A stretch of 22,347 nucleotides of DNA, from the NCBI GenBank assembly GCA_002383325.1, contig DFYJ01000025.1, positions 1 through 22,347 of the forward strand. Direction: 5' to 3'. The notes under the pieces were generated by a model, which saw nothing but the letters and a program-made list of their open reading frames with translations, was not told where the DNA came from and searched no databases. This document shows, one piece after another, positions 12,681-19,640 of this stretch. The stretch is from Candidatus Aminicenantes bacterium UBA4085. Its GTDB lineage: Bacteria; Acidobacteriota; Aminicenantia; Aminicenantales; UBA4085. Position 1 is the stretch's first letter. Each line of letters begins with the position of its first letter. The translations under genes and the position numbers were made by a program.

Positions 12681-13922
12681 CTATTGAATCCCGGCCAGCT
12701 GGATGTCGGTGACCATGACCATCTGGGTCGGCCGCTGCAGGTCCTGCTGGATCTTCCTCACCAGGAGCCCGCGGTTCCTCTCGTAGACATACGTGAACGT
12801 CTGGGTCGGGCCGGCCGATTGAAGGGCGACGTATTGGGCGTCGGCGCCGCCGACGCTGAGGGCGAAGCCGGTCAGCGGATCGCGATCGATGACCTGTCCG
12901 GATCGGAGCCCGGACAGGACCTCCGGAGGCAGGGCCAGCGGGGATAAGCCGCCCATGCCGTCCACGCTTTTAAAATCCGTGGGCAGGCCGACGCCCTGCA
13001 TCTGGGTCCGGCCGCCGAGCAGCAGCCAGTCGGCGCCGCTGCGGGCCAGCTGGAGGCTGGCTTGGATGGCCATCGGCGTCGGAGTGACGCCCTGCCCCTG
13101 GAGCGTGTAGGAGCCGCGGTAGGAGAGGATCCGGGCTCCCCGCAGACTGGCCGGGATGGGCTTCCCCAGCCAGGGCGTGGCCAGCTGCCGGGCTCCCCGA
13201 AAGCGCAGAAAAGTGGCGTAGGAAACCGAGTCCGAAAGCGTCAGGCTGGGATCGCGGATATCCGGCGGTTGTCTCGTCAGCCGGCTGAGATAGAGCAGCA
13301 GACCGGAAGCCTGATCGAAGACATACGAGGCCTTGCTGCCCTCGCCCAGGATGACGACGTGCGTGGCCTGGTAGGCGTTGCCGCCGTCGTCCCGCCAACG
13401 GACCGATCGGGCCATGATCCCGCCGGGGACATTCTGGACGCCCCAGGGATACGCCTGGAGCATCTGGGCCTGCTTGCGCGGGTGCATCCAGAGGTCGCCG
13501 CCCGAGTCCGCCGTGACCAGATCGTCCAGGTTCGTCCTGTAGATGCAGGTCGTGTCGTCTCCGTTCCACAGGTAGAAGGGCTGAGAGAGGGCGACCATCC
13601 CGGCATCGACGCCGACCACGGTGGGCTGGATCAGACCGTGGGATCCGCCCCCCTTGCGCTCCTGGGCGTAACGCTGTCCGGTGGTCTTGTTGACCCATTC
13701 GCCTTCCTCATCGAGAACGAAGCCGTTGACCGAGCCGGACAAGCTTCCGGTCATGAGGTAGTAGGTCAAGCGAAGTCCGGGCCGGACGACGTCGGGGGCG
13801 GGAAACGCCGCACCCTGGCCGGAGGGCGAAGCGGTGCGGCCCGCGGCCGCGGCCGGAACGGCCAGGACCGAGGCGGCGAAAAGTCCGATCCAGAGCGGGG
13901 AAGGCCGGCCGGAAAGCTTCAT
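12681..13922 (-). CDS. Exported protein of unknown function
   Basis: This is a 413-residue protein that I do not recognise. A signal peptide (about 1-27: MKLSGRPSP, hydrophobic stretch, AVPAAAAG) precedes a long soluble region rich in beta-type segments, Gly and aromatic residues. Examples are LRLTYYLMTGSLSGSVNGF near the start and FTYVYERNRGLLVRKIQQDL near the end. No membrane helix or catalytic motif stands out. Two regions have the form 'Y-D/E-x-x-x-G-L-L-x-x' (FDQASGLLLYLSR and YERNRGLLVRKIQ), as in periplasmic beta-sheet proteins where a measured value is compared with a fixed one. Tandem ATGs occur at 13925 and 13922; the second is 7 nt from GGAG and is preferred. The gene has a promoter at 13945-13973 and is followed by a repeat copy. 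Confidence 0.75.
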   Translation of the reverse strand: MKLSGRPSPLWIGLFAASVLAVPAAAAGRTASPSGQGAAFPAPDVVRPGLRLTYYLMTGSLSGSVNGFVLDEEGEWVNKTTGQRYAQERKGGGSHGLIQPTVVGVDAGMVALSQPFYLWNGDDTTCIYRTNLDDLVTADSGGDLWMHPRKQAQMLQAYPWGVQNVPGGIMARSVRWRDDGGNAYQATHVVILGEGSKASYVFDQASGLLLYLSRLTRQPPDIRDPSLTLSDSVSYATFLRFRGARQLATPWLGKPIPASLRGARILSYRGSYTLQGQGVTPTPMAIQASLQLARSGADWLLLGGRTQMQGVGLPTDFKSVDGMGGLSPLALPPEVLSGLRSGQVIDRDPLTGFALSVGGADAQYVALQSAGPTQTFTYVYERNRGLLVRKIQQDLQRPTQMVMVTDIQLAGIQ

Positions 13923-13944
13923 CATCTCGCTCCTCTCAGGAGGC

Positions 13945-13973
13945 ACTATAAGCCAACCGGGAGCGCCGCGCAA
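13945..13973 (-). promoter_or_regulatory. Promoter for the exported protein gene
   Basis: On the minus strand a -10 TATAGT (13945-13950, 5 of 6) lies 17 bp from a weak -35 TTGCGC (13968-13973, 3 of 6). The start would be near 13938, about 16 nt before the ATG at 13922. Confidence 0.5.
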
Positions 13974-14011
13974 TCGAACCACGACACTGACGCTAGGTCA
14001 TGGTTTTCGAT
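13973..14011. repeat. Imperfect inverted repeat between frr and the exported protein gene
   Basis: ATCGAACCA (13973-13981) pairs with TGGTTTTCGAT (14001-14011) apart from two bulged T. TGAC (13988-13991) pairs with GTCA (13997-14000) around a 5-nt loop. It overlaps the -35 of the exported protein gene and lies 71 bp past the frr stop. No T-run follows. Confidence 0.45.
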
Positions 14012-14081
14012 GGACCGGCAGGATGCGAAAGCTTGGATCTGCACCGTCAAGAAGCCGTTCGAGCCGTTCAGCAGGGCGCGG

Positions 14082-14639
14082 CTAGACCTGCATGATGTCT
14101 TTTTCTTTGGCCGCCGCGGCTTCCTCGGTCTTCTTGGTGAAGTCGTCGGTGATCTTCTGGAGATCCTCAAGGCCCTTGAACCGGTCGTCCTCGGAGATCT
14201 CCTTCTCCTTCTCCAGCTCTTCGATGAAGTCCTTGGTCTCGCGGCGGAGGTTGCGCAGGGTCGTCTTCTCGTCCTCGAGCATCTTCTTGACGCCCTTGAC
14301 GATCTCGCGCCGGCGCTCCTCGTCCAGCGGCGGAACGGGGATCTTCAGCAGCTTGCCGTCGTTGATGGGGTTGAGCCCCAGGCCGGCCGCCCGGATGGCC
14401 TTGTCGATGCCTTCCAGCAGGCTGTGGTCGTAGGGCTGGACGGTGATCAGGGTCGGATCGGGAATGCCGATCTTGGCCATCTGGTTGACCGGTGTGGCCA
14501 CCCCGTAGTAGTCGACTTTGATGTCCTCGAAGATGCCCAGGTTGGCCCGGCCGGTGCGGACGCGGCCCAGCTCCTTGCGGAAGTGGTCGAGGGACGTCTT
14601 CATCTTCTTTTCGAGATCTTTCAGGATGTCCTTGATCAT
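14082..14639 (-). CDS. frr: Ribosome recycling factor
   Basis: This is a 185-residue ribosome recycling factor, which with EF-G splits the post-termination ribosome. The length is the usual one. Recognisable blocks are the N-terminal helix with KTSLDHFRKELGRVRTGRAN, the domain II strands DYYGVATPVNQ, ITVQPYD and GLGLNPINDGKLLKIPVPPL, and the long charged C-terminal helices (ERRREIVKGVKKMLEDEK, then EKEISEDDRFKGLEDLQKIT). The start MIKDILKDLEKKM at 14639 is set by GAGG about 6 nt upstream; the frame extends further up without a better start. It is the last gene of the rplM-rpsI-rpsB-tsf-pyrH-frr unit, 26 bp after pyrH. An imperfect inverted repeat at 13973-14011 follows it. Confidence 0.97.
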   Translation of the reverse strand: MIKDILKDLEKKMKTSLDHFRKELGRVRTGRANLGIFEDIKVDYYGVATPVNQMAKIGIPDPTLITVQPYDHSLLEGIDKAIRAAGLGLNPINDGKLLKIPVPPLDEERRREIVKGVKKMLEDEKTTLRNLRRETKDFIEELEKEKEISEDDRFKGLEDLQKITDDFTKKTEEAAAAKEKDIMQV

Positions 14640-14665
14640 GATCAACCTCGCGGGATGAAGCGCCG

Positions 14666-15385
14666 TCAGGAGACTTTGGTTCCGACTTCCTGGCCCATCA
14701 CCGCCCGGCGGATGGAGCCGGGCTGGCGCAGGCTGAAGACGATGATCGGCAGGTCGTTGTCCTTGCACAGGGAGATGGCCGTCGCATCCATGACCTTGAG
14801 GCCGCGCTTGAGGACGTCCATGTAGCGGATGGTCCGGAAGCGCTTGGCGGTCTTGTCCAGCATGGGGTCGGCGGTGTAGACGCCGTCGACCTTGGTGGCC
14901 TTGAGGATGACCCGGGCCCGGATTTCCAGAGCCCGCAGCGCGGCGGCCGTGTCGGTCGTGAAGTAGGGGCTGCCCAGCCCGGCCGTGAAGATGACCACCC
15001 GGCCCTTCTCCAGGTGGCGGATGGCCCGCCGCCGGATGAAGGGCTCGGCCACGGCCCGGATCTCCAGGGCCGACATGTGGCGGGTCGGCACGCCGGCCTT
15101 TTCCAGGGCGTCCTGCAGGGCGATGCCGTTGATGATGGTGGCCATCATGCCCATCTGGTCGGCCGAGGCCCGGTCCATCCCCTCGCCCGTGCCGCGCACG
15201 CCGCGGAAGATGTTGCCGCCGCCGATCATCACGGCAACCTGGACGCCCAGGGCATGCAGGTCCTTGATCTCGCGGGCCACGTGGGCGGCCGCGCCGATGT
15301 TGATCCCGTAGGACTGCTTGCCCAGCAGGGACTCGCCCGACAGCTTCAGCAGGACGCGGTCGTAGGCGGGGCGGGGCGAGTCCAT
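14666..15385 (-). CDS. pyrH: UMP kinase
   Basis: This is a 239-residue bacterial UMP kinase of the amino-acid-kinase fold, converting UMP and ATP to UDP in pyrimidine nucleotide synthesis. Motifs in order are [11 protein letters not shown] near the N-terminus, IGGGNIFRG (nucleotide-binding glycine loop), the conserved [16 protein letters not shown] helix, and [17 protein letters not shown] (UMP and phosphate site). [14 protein letters not shown] (ATP-site aspartates) follows, then the end block [19 protein letters not shown]. The length is normal. The start at 15385 has only a weak ribosome site (GAAGTGAG) that overlaps the tsf stop region, 7 bp away, so translation may be coupled to tsf. It sits between tsf and frr, an order seen in many bacteria. 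Confidence 0.97.
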   Translation of the reverse strand: MDSPRPAYDRVLLKLSGESLLGKQSYGINIGAAAHVAREIKDLHALGVQVAVMIGGGNIFRGVRGTGEGMDRASADQMGMMATIINGIALQDALEKAGVPTRHMSALEIRAVAEPFIRRRAIRHLEKGRVVIFTAGLGSPYFTTDTAAALRALEIRARVILKATKVDGVYTADPMLDKTAKRFRTIRYMDVLKRGLKVMDATAISLCKDNDLPIIVFSLRQPGSIRRAVMGQEVGTKVS

Positions 15386-15392
15386 GGCCGGC

Positions 15393-15989
15393 TCACTTCT
15401 TGATTTCGAAGCGGACGAAGCGGGCGACCTTGGTGTTTTCCTTGAACTTGGCCACGAACTGGGTGATGAGGTCCTTGATCTTGAACTTGTCGTCCCGGAC
15501 GTAGGCCTGCTCCAGGAGGCAGACTTCCTCGTAGAACTTGTTCAGCTTGCCTTCGACGATCTTCTCGACGATGGCCGGCGGCTTGTTGGAGTCCTTGAAC
15601 TGCTCGCGGGCGATGGCCCGCTCCTGCTCCAGGATCTCGGCCGGGATGTCGGCCGGGGCCACGTACCTGGGGGCCGCGGCCGCGATATGCATGGCGATAT
15701 TCTTGGCCAGCTCCTTGAACTCCTCGTTGATGGCCACGAAGTCGCTCTCGCAGTTGAGCTCGACCAGGACGCCGATCTTGCCGGTCATGTGGACGTAGGA
15801 CCCGATGAAGCCCTCCCGGGCGGCCCGCTCGGCCTTGTCCTTGGCCCGGGCGTAGCCCTTCTTGCGCAGGACCTCGATGGCCTTGTCCATGTCGCAGCCG
15901 GCCTCTTCCAGGGCCGCCTTGCACTCCATCATGCCGATACCGGTCCGCTCGCGCAGCTCCTTGACCTGTTCGGCCGTTACGTTTGCCAT
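15393..15989 (-). CDS. tsf: Translation elongation factor Ts
   Basis: This is a 198-residue elongation factor Ts, the nucleotide exchange factor that recharges EF-Tu with GTP. The N-terminal UBA-like helices ([20 protein letters not shown], then [12 protein letters not shown]) are complete. The core block [19 protein letters not shown] matches the family signature. The protein is about 85 residues shorter than the E. coli form and close to the short form known from Thermus, lacking one of the two core subdomains plus the C-terminal extension. It ends in a single 'FVRFEIKK' strand. AAGGAG lies 7 nt before the ATG. The gene follows rpsB by 41 bp and precedes pyrH by 7 bp. Confidence 0.97.
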   Translation of the reverse strand: MANVTAEQVKELRERTGIGMMECKAALEEAGCDMDKAIEVLRKKGYARAKDKAERAAREGFIGSYVHMTGKIGVLVELNCESDFVAINEEFKELAKNIAMHIAAAAPRYVAPADIPAEILEQERAIAREQFKDSNKPPAIVEKIVEGKLNKFYEEVCLLEQAYVRDDKFKIKDLITQFVAKFKENTKVARFVRFEIKK

Positions 15990-16030
15990 CTGGATGCTCC
16001 TTCCCGGCCCCGCGGCCGCGGCGCCTCCGC

Positions 16031-16783
16031 TCAGGCGGAAGCGGTCTCTTCGGCCTCGGCCTCGCCGGCCTTCTTGTTCTCGAGCATGTCCTTCTCCACC
16101 CGGGACTTGCGCCCCTCCAGGATGGCCTCGGCCATCTTGTTGGTGAAGAGCTCGATGGCCCGGACCGCGTCGTCGTTGCCGGGGATCGGGTAGGCCAGGT
16201 TCTCGGGATCACCGTTGGTGTCGACGATGGCCACGATGGGTATGTTCATCTTCTGGGCTTCCTGCAGGGCAATCTCCTCGTTGGACGAGTCGATGACGAA
16301 CAGGGCCCCGGGCATCCGGGTCATGGTCTTGATGCCGCCCAGGTTCTTGCTCAGCTTGCGGTAGACCTTCTCCATGCGCGACTGCTGCTTCTTGCTCAGC
16401 AGGTCCCAGCGGCCGTCCTCGCGCATCTCGTCCAGCTCGACCAGCTTGTCGATCGAGCCGCGGATGACCTTGAAGTTGGTCAGCAGGCCGCCCAGCCAGC
16501 GCTGGTTGACGTACGAGGCGCCGCACTTGGTGGCGGCGTCGCGGACGATGTCCTGGGCCTGCTTCTTCGTCCCGACGAAGAGGATCTCGCGTCCGTCGGT
16601 GGACAGTCCCTTGACGAACTGGAGGGCCTCCTTGAAGACCTTGATCGTCTTCTGCAGGTCGATGATGTAGATGCCGTTGCGCTGGCCGTAGATGAATTCC
16701 TTCATCTTGGGATTCCAACGCTTGGTCTGGTGGCCGAAATGGACCCCCGCCTCGAGAAGCTCTTTCATTGAAACTGAAACCAC
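16031..16783 (-). CDS. rpsB: 30S ribosomal protein uS2
   Basis: This is a 250-residue ribosomal protein S2 of the small subunit. It has the typical opening [20 protein letters not shown], then [23 protein letters not shown] and [12 protein letters not shown]. The block [14 protein letters not shown] and the Asp-rich strand [17 protein letters not shown] follow, with [20 protein letters not shown] near the end of the fold. An acidic, Ala/Glu-rich tail ends the protein. The likely start is GTG at 16783, with AAGGAG 7 nt upstream. The ATG five codons later (16768) would leave out the usual 'VSV' start and has no good ribosome site. The gene follows rpsI by only 11 bp, so the S9 and S2 genes appear to be in one operon. 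Confidence 0.97.
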   Translation of the reverse strand: MVSVSMKELLEAGVHFGHQTKRWNPKMKEFIYGQRNGIYIIDLQKTIKVFKEALQFVKGLSTDGREILFVGTKKQAQDIVRDAATKCGASYVNQRWLGGLLTNFKVIRGSIDKLVELDEMREDGRWDLLSKKQQSRMEKVYRKLSKNLGGIKTMTRMPGALFVIDSSNEEIALQEAQKMNIPIVAIVDTNGDPENLAYPIPGNDDAVRAIELFTNKMAEAILEGRKSRVEKDMLENKKAGEAEAEETASA

Positions 16784-16794
16784 GTCCGTCTCCT

Positions 16795-17199
16795 TTAGCG
16801 CTTGTGGTACTGCGGAGCCTTGCGGGCGCCGAGCAGCCCGTACTTCTTGCGCTCCTTGATCCGGGCGTCGCGGGTGACCAGCCCGGCCGCCTTGAGGGCC
16901 GGCTTGAGCTCGCGGTTGAACTCGATCAGGGCCCGGGTGATGCCCAGCCGCAGGGCTTCGGATTGGGCATGAACGCCGCCGCCCTCGATCCGCATGAAGA
17001 CGTCGAACTTGTCGGCCGTTTCGGTCAGCTGGAGGGGCTGGCGGATGATCAGCCGGTGCGACTCGGTCGGGAAGTACTCGTCGAAGGGCCGCGGCCGCTT
17101 GTTGACGAACAGGGACAGGTCACCCTTGCCGGAGCGCAGGAAGACCCGGGCCACCGCGGATTTCCGCTTGCCTGTGCCGTAATACTGGATGAGACTCAA
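16795..17199 (-). CDS. rpsI: 30S ribosomal protein uS9
   Basis: This is a 134-residue ribosomal protein S9. The start block [16 protein letters not shown], the central [18 protein letters not shown], the conserved [20 protein letters not shown] and the C-terminal RKAPQYHKR tail, which reaches the ribosomal P site, are all present. No ATG precedes the conserved block in a sensible place. A TTG at 17197-17199, with AGGAGG 8 nt upstream, gives a normal-length protein ([13 protein letters not shown]), so I use it. A longer reading from 17268 would overlap rplM. The gene follows rplM by 16 bp, the usual L13-S9 pair. Confidence 0.96.
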   Translation of the reverse strand: MSLIQYYGTGKRKSAVARVFLRSGKGDLSLFVNKRPRPFDEYFPTESHRLIIRQPLQLTETADKFDVFMRIEGGGVHAQSEALRLGITRALIEFNRELKPALKAAGLVTRDARIKERKKYGLLGARKAPQYHKR

Positions 17200-17215
17200 T
17201 GCGACTGCCTCCTGA

Positions 17216-17644
17216 TCAGAACCGGTGTTCCTGGGGATTCTGCGCGGCGTGCGGATGCTCGGCCCCACGGTAGACCTTGAGCTTCTTGTAGACCGCCCGG
17301 CCGAGCTTGTTCTTGGGGATCATGCCCCACACGGCGCGCTTGATGACCTCTTCCGGCTTGTGGGCCAGGAGGTCCTGCAGGACTTCGGTCTTCAGCCCGC
17401 CCGGATAGCCCGAGTGGGAGTAGTAGGCTTTGTCGGCGGCCTTCCGGCCTGTGACCTTGATCTTGGCGGCGTTGATCACGACGACGAAATCACCCGTATC
17501 GACGAAGGCGGCGAAGGTCGGCTTGTGCTTGCCGCGCAGCAGGACGGCGGCCTCGGTGGCCAGCCGGCCGAGAATCTTACCGTCGGCGTCGATCACCCAC
17601 CATTTGTGTTCGATGTCGTCCTTTTTTGGGACAAAAGTCTTCAT
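17216..17644 (-). CDS. rplM: 50S ribosomal protein uL13
   Basis: This is a 142-residue ribosomal protein L13, an early-assembly protein of the large subunit; the length equals that of E. coli. The signature blocks are [60 protein letters not shown], and [21 protein letters not shown] with [10 protein letters not shown] at the end. Three in-frame starts exist (TTG 17659, ATG 17653, ATG 17644). MKTFVPKK at 17644 matches the family and has GAGG 9 nt upstream. It is the first gene of a six-gene translation operon, about 63 nt downstream of the predicted start of the promoter at 17714-17742. That leader is AT-rich and could carry feedback control, but no known L13 leader is recognised. Confidence 0.97.
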   Translation of the reverse strand: MKTFVPKKDDIEHKWWVIDADGKILGRLATEAAVLLRGKHKPTFAAFVDTGDFVVVINAAKIKVTGRKAADKAYYSHSGYPGGLKTEVLQDLLAHKPEEVIKRAVWGMIPKNKLGRAVYKKLKVYRGAEHPHAAQNPQEHRF

Positions 17645-17713
17645 TCGCGTCATCCTCAAGAGAAAAAGTTTATTGCGATACGCGGATTGAGTCGTAAGGC
17701 AAAATGATGCAGT

Positions 17714-17742
17714 AAGATACTAAATCCCGGGGGCCGTGTCAA
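17714..17742 (-). promoter_or_regulatory. Sigma70 promoter of the rplM-rpsI-rpsB-tsf-pyrH-frr operon
   Basis: On the minus strand a perfect -35 TTGACA (17737-17742) and a -10 TATCTT (17714-17719, 4 of 6) are separated by 17 bp. Transcription would start near 17707. No other promoter of this quality is seen inside the operon. The rest of the 153-bp gap up to the rhomboid stop holds only short GC-rich stems. Confidence 0.75.
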
Positions 17743-17797
17743 TCCCCTCCGCGGGGCTTCGCCGAGGCGAGATCGCGGGCCGGTGAGGGGCATCGTT

Positions 17798-18490
17798 TCA
17801 GTTGACCCCGGGAGTATCGGCCGGGAGCGCTGGCTTTTTTCGGGCCAGGAGCAGGATCAGCAAAAGGCCGGCTAAAAATCCCCCGATGTGGGCGAACCAA
17901 GCCACCCCGCCCCCGGCCCCGGCGTTGACCAGCTGAAGGACGAACCACAGCCCCAGGACCAGGATCGCCGGCACCGGAATGACCCGGATGTAGACGATCA
18001 GGAAGACCAGAGTGTGGACCCGGGCCCGTGGGAAAAGGTAGGCGTAGGCGGCCAGGACGGCCGCCACCGCCCCGCTGGCCCCGATCATGGGGGCCTTGGA
18101 GGCGGGGTTGAGCAGGGTATGGCTCAGACCGGCCGCCAGGCCGCCCAGGAGGTAGAAAAGGAGAAAGCGGACGGGGCCCAGGGCATCCTCGACGTTGTTG
18201 CCGAAGATCCACAGGTAGAGCATGTTTCCGGCCAGGTGGAGGAAGCCGCCGTGCAGGAACATGGAAAAAAGCAGGGCCAGCCAGGGCGAGGCCCTCTCGA
18301 CGCCGTATCCGGCCGTCTGGCCCGGATGAGTCAGCTCGTAGGGCACGGCGCCGTAGTGGAGAATGGAAGCCTCCAGCCCCGCCGGGCCGAAGGCGGTCAG
18401 AAGGAAGACGGCCACGTTGGCCGCGATCAGCAGACAGGTCAGGACCGGCAGGGCGCGGGTCGGGTTCTCGTCGCGAAGCGGGATGAACAT
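17798..18490 (-). CDS. Rhomboid family intramembrane serine protease
   Basis: This is a 230-residue inner-membrane rhomboid protease that cleaves membrane-spanning substrates within the bilayer. Six hydrophobic helices are visible. The catalytic serine is S139 in GASGAVAA and its partner is H201 in AHIGGFLAG. N89 in HLAGNMLYLWIFG, with H85 nearby, completes the oxyanion site. FGNNVEDALG after helix 2 is a common rhomboid loop. The start MFIPLRDENPTRALPV at 18490 fits the family; an upstream TTG at 18502 falls in the preceding T-run. The gene begins only 10 bp after the end of the strong terminator of the TPR lipoprotein gene, with no room for an ordinary promoter, so it may depend on read-through. 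Substrate unknown. Confidence 0.95.
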   Translation of the reverse strand: MFIPLRDENPTRALPVLTCLLIAANVAVFLLTAFGPAGLEASILHYGAVPYELTHPGQTAGYGVERASPWLALLFSMFLHGGFLHLAGNMLYLWIFGNNVEDALGPVRFLLFYLLGGLAAGLSHTLLNPASKAPMIGASGAVAAVLAAYAYLFPRARVHTLVFLIVYIRVIPVPAILVLGLWFVLQLVNAGAGGGVAWFAHIGGFLAGLLLILLLARKKPALPADTPGVN

Positions 18491-18500
18491 CGGGGCCCCC

Positions 18501-18543
18501 AAAAAAACGAATCCCCTTCCGCCCGCGGGCGGAAGGGGATTCG
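18501..18543 (-). terminator. Very strong rho-independent terminator after the TPR lipoprotein gene
   Basis: A 36-bp perfect palindrome (18508-18543, 18 pairs) is followed on the minus strand by seven T (18501-18507). It starts 22 bp after the TPR stop codon and ends 10 bp before the rhomboid start codon. Confidence 0.95.
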
Positions 18544-18565
18544 GGACGGTCGCGGCGGGACGACG

Positions 18566-19564
18566 TCAGGTCGTCTTCTTCAGCTCTTTCTCCAGCTTCA
18601 TCCGCTCGAGCTGCTTGGTCCGGGCGTCGGTGAACTTGTCGCCGAAGCGGTTGGCTTCTTCCGTGTAGCGTCCTTCCTTCTCCGGGTAGAGCTTGGCATG
18701 GACGTTGATGTAGAGGATCTTCATGTACGCGTAGGCGTCCGGGAAGACGGGGTCGATCTCGATGGCCTTGAGCAGGTTCTGCTCGGCCTCGGCGGCGGCG
18801 GCCCGCTTCTCGGGCTCGGGCAGGAAGTTCTGCAGCTGGTAGGCCTTGTTGAAGCGGTTGACGCCGATGGTGTAGTAGATCTCGGCCGAGGCGGGCTCGA
18901 GCTGCTGGCGCATCTTGTGGTAGATCAGGGCGTTGTCGAACTTGTCTTTGAACTCGGTGGGCGACAGCTGGTCGAAGTAGTTGGCCATGTAGGCGTAGCC
19001 CTGGACGTTCTCGGGATCGGTCTCGATGCGCCGCAGGTACATCTCCTCAGCCTTCACCTTCAGCTCTTTCTTCTCCGAGGCGTAGCGCTTGTAGAACTCG
19101 GCGATGATGTAGTAGTTGTTCATGTTGCCGGGTTCGAGGTCGATGATCCTCAGGTACATCTTCTCGGCGTTGTCGAAGTCGCGCAGCTTGTCGAACATGT
19201 CGCCGAGCGAGTAGATGACGTCCTTGTTGTTGCTGTCGGCGTCGTAGGCCTTCTGCAGGGCCTGCAAGGCCTTGTCGGCCCGATCCTTGTTGTCGGCCGA
19301 TTCCTTGCCCGGGACGTAGAGAGCCTTGTAGCTCTCGCCCAGGAAGCGGTAGGCGTCGATGAGCCCGGGGTTCTGGTCCAGCGCCGCCTGATATTCGGCA
19401 ATGGCTTTGCTGTACTTGTTGTCGATGAAGAGGCTGTTGGCCTTGTTGAAGTGATAATTGCCGGTCAGCTTCTTGATGCTCAGCTTCTGGCAGCCGAAGG
19501 CGGCAAAGACCAGGACGAGGGTCAGGGCCGCGACGATGACGCGGGACGTGCGCTTATCCGACAT
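18566..19564 (-). CDS. TPR-repeat lipoprotein
   Basis: This is a 332-residue predicted lipoprotein. From the ATG at 19564 (AAGGAGG 6-7 nt upstream) it has a basic start, a hydrophobic stretch and a lipobox-like AFGC, with C25 as the likely lipidated residue. Several tetratricopeptide repeats follow. Clear ones begin HFNKANSLFIDNKYSKAIAE, DAYRFLGESYKALY, DVIYSLGDMFDKLRDFDNAE and EIYYTIGVNRFNKAYQ; each carries the usual small and aromatic positions and a DP or EP near its end. TPRs bind protein partners, so an envelope scaffold or assembly role is likely, but the partner is unknown. The reading frame is open 15 codons further up, but without a ribosome site. It has its own promoter at 19609-19638 and a strong terminator. 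Confidence 0.88.
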   Translation of the reverse strand: MSDKRTSRVIVAALTLVLVFAAFGCQKLSIKKLTGNYHFNKANSLFIDNKYSKAIAEYQAALDQNPGLIDAYRFLGESYKALYVPGKESADNKDRADKALQALQKAYDADSNNKDVIYSLGDMFDKLRDFDNAEKMYLRIIDLEPGNMNNYYIIAEFYKRYASEKKELKVKAEEMYLRRIETDPENVQGYAYMANYFDQLSPTEFKDKFDNALIYHKMRQQLEPASAEIYYTIGVNRFNKAYQLQNFLPEPEKRAAAAEAEQNLLKAIEIDPVFPDAYAYMKILYINVHAKLYPEKEGRYTEEANRFGDKFTDARTKQLERMKLEKELKKTT

Positions 19565-19608
19565 CGTGACCTCCTTGGACTGTCCGTCCAACGATAGATG
19601 GAAAGCCA

Positions 19609-19638
19609 TTTATAAACGATTCCATGGGCCAAAGTCAA
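19609..19638 (-). promoter_or_regulatory. Sigma70 promoter of the TPR lipoprotein gene
   Basis: On the minus strand a -35 TTGACT (19633-19638, 5 of 6) and a -10 TATAAA (19609-19614, 5 of 6) are separated by 18 bp. The -35 lies 2 bp after the der stop codon. The start near 19602 leaves a leader of about 38 nt. Confidence 0.75.
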
Positions 19639-19640
19639 AT

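Noticed and set aside
13062..14825. A 587-codon plus-strand frame across the exported protein gene and frr
   Set aside because: It crosses two well-supported minus-strand genes and a promoter region, and has no recognisable domain.
17743..17797. GC-rich short stems after the rhomboid gene as an intrinsic terminator
   Set aside because: Stems are only 4-5 bp and no T-run follows on the minus strand.
17888..19597. A 569-codon plus-strand frame over the rhomboid and TPR genes
   Set aside because: It is antisense to two clear genes and reads through the terminator palindrome; the composition is Gly-, Val- and Asp-rich shadow sequence.
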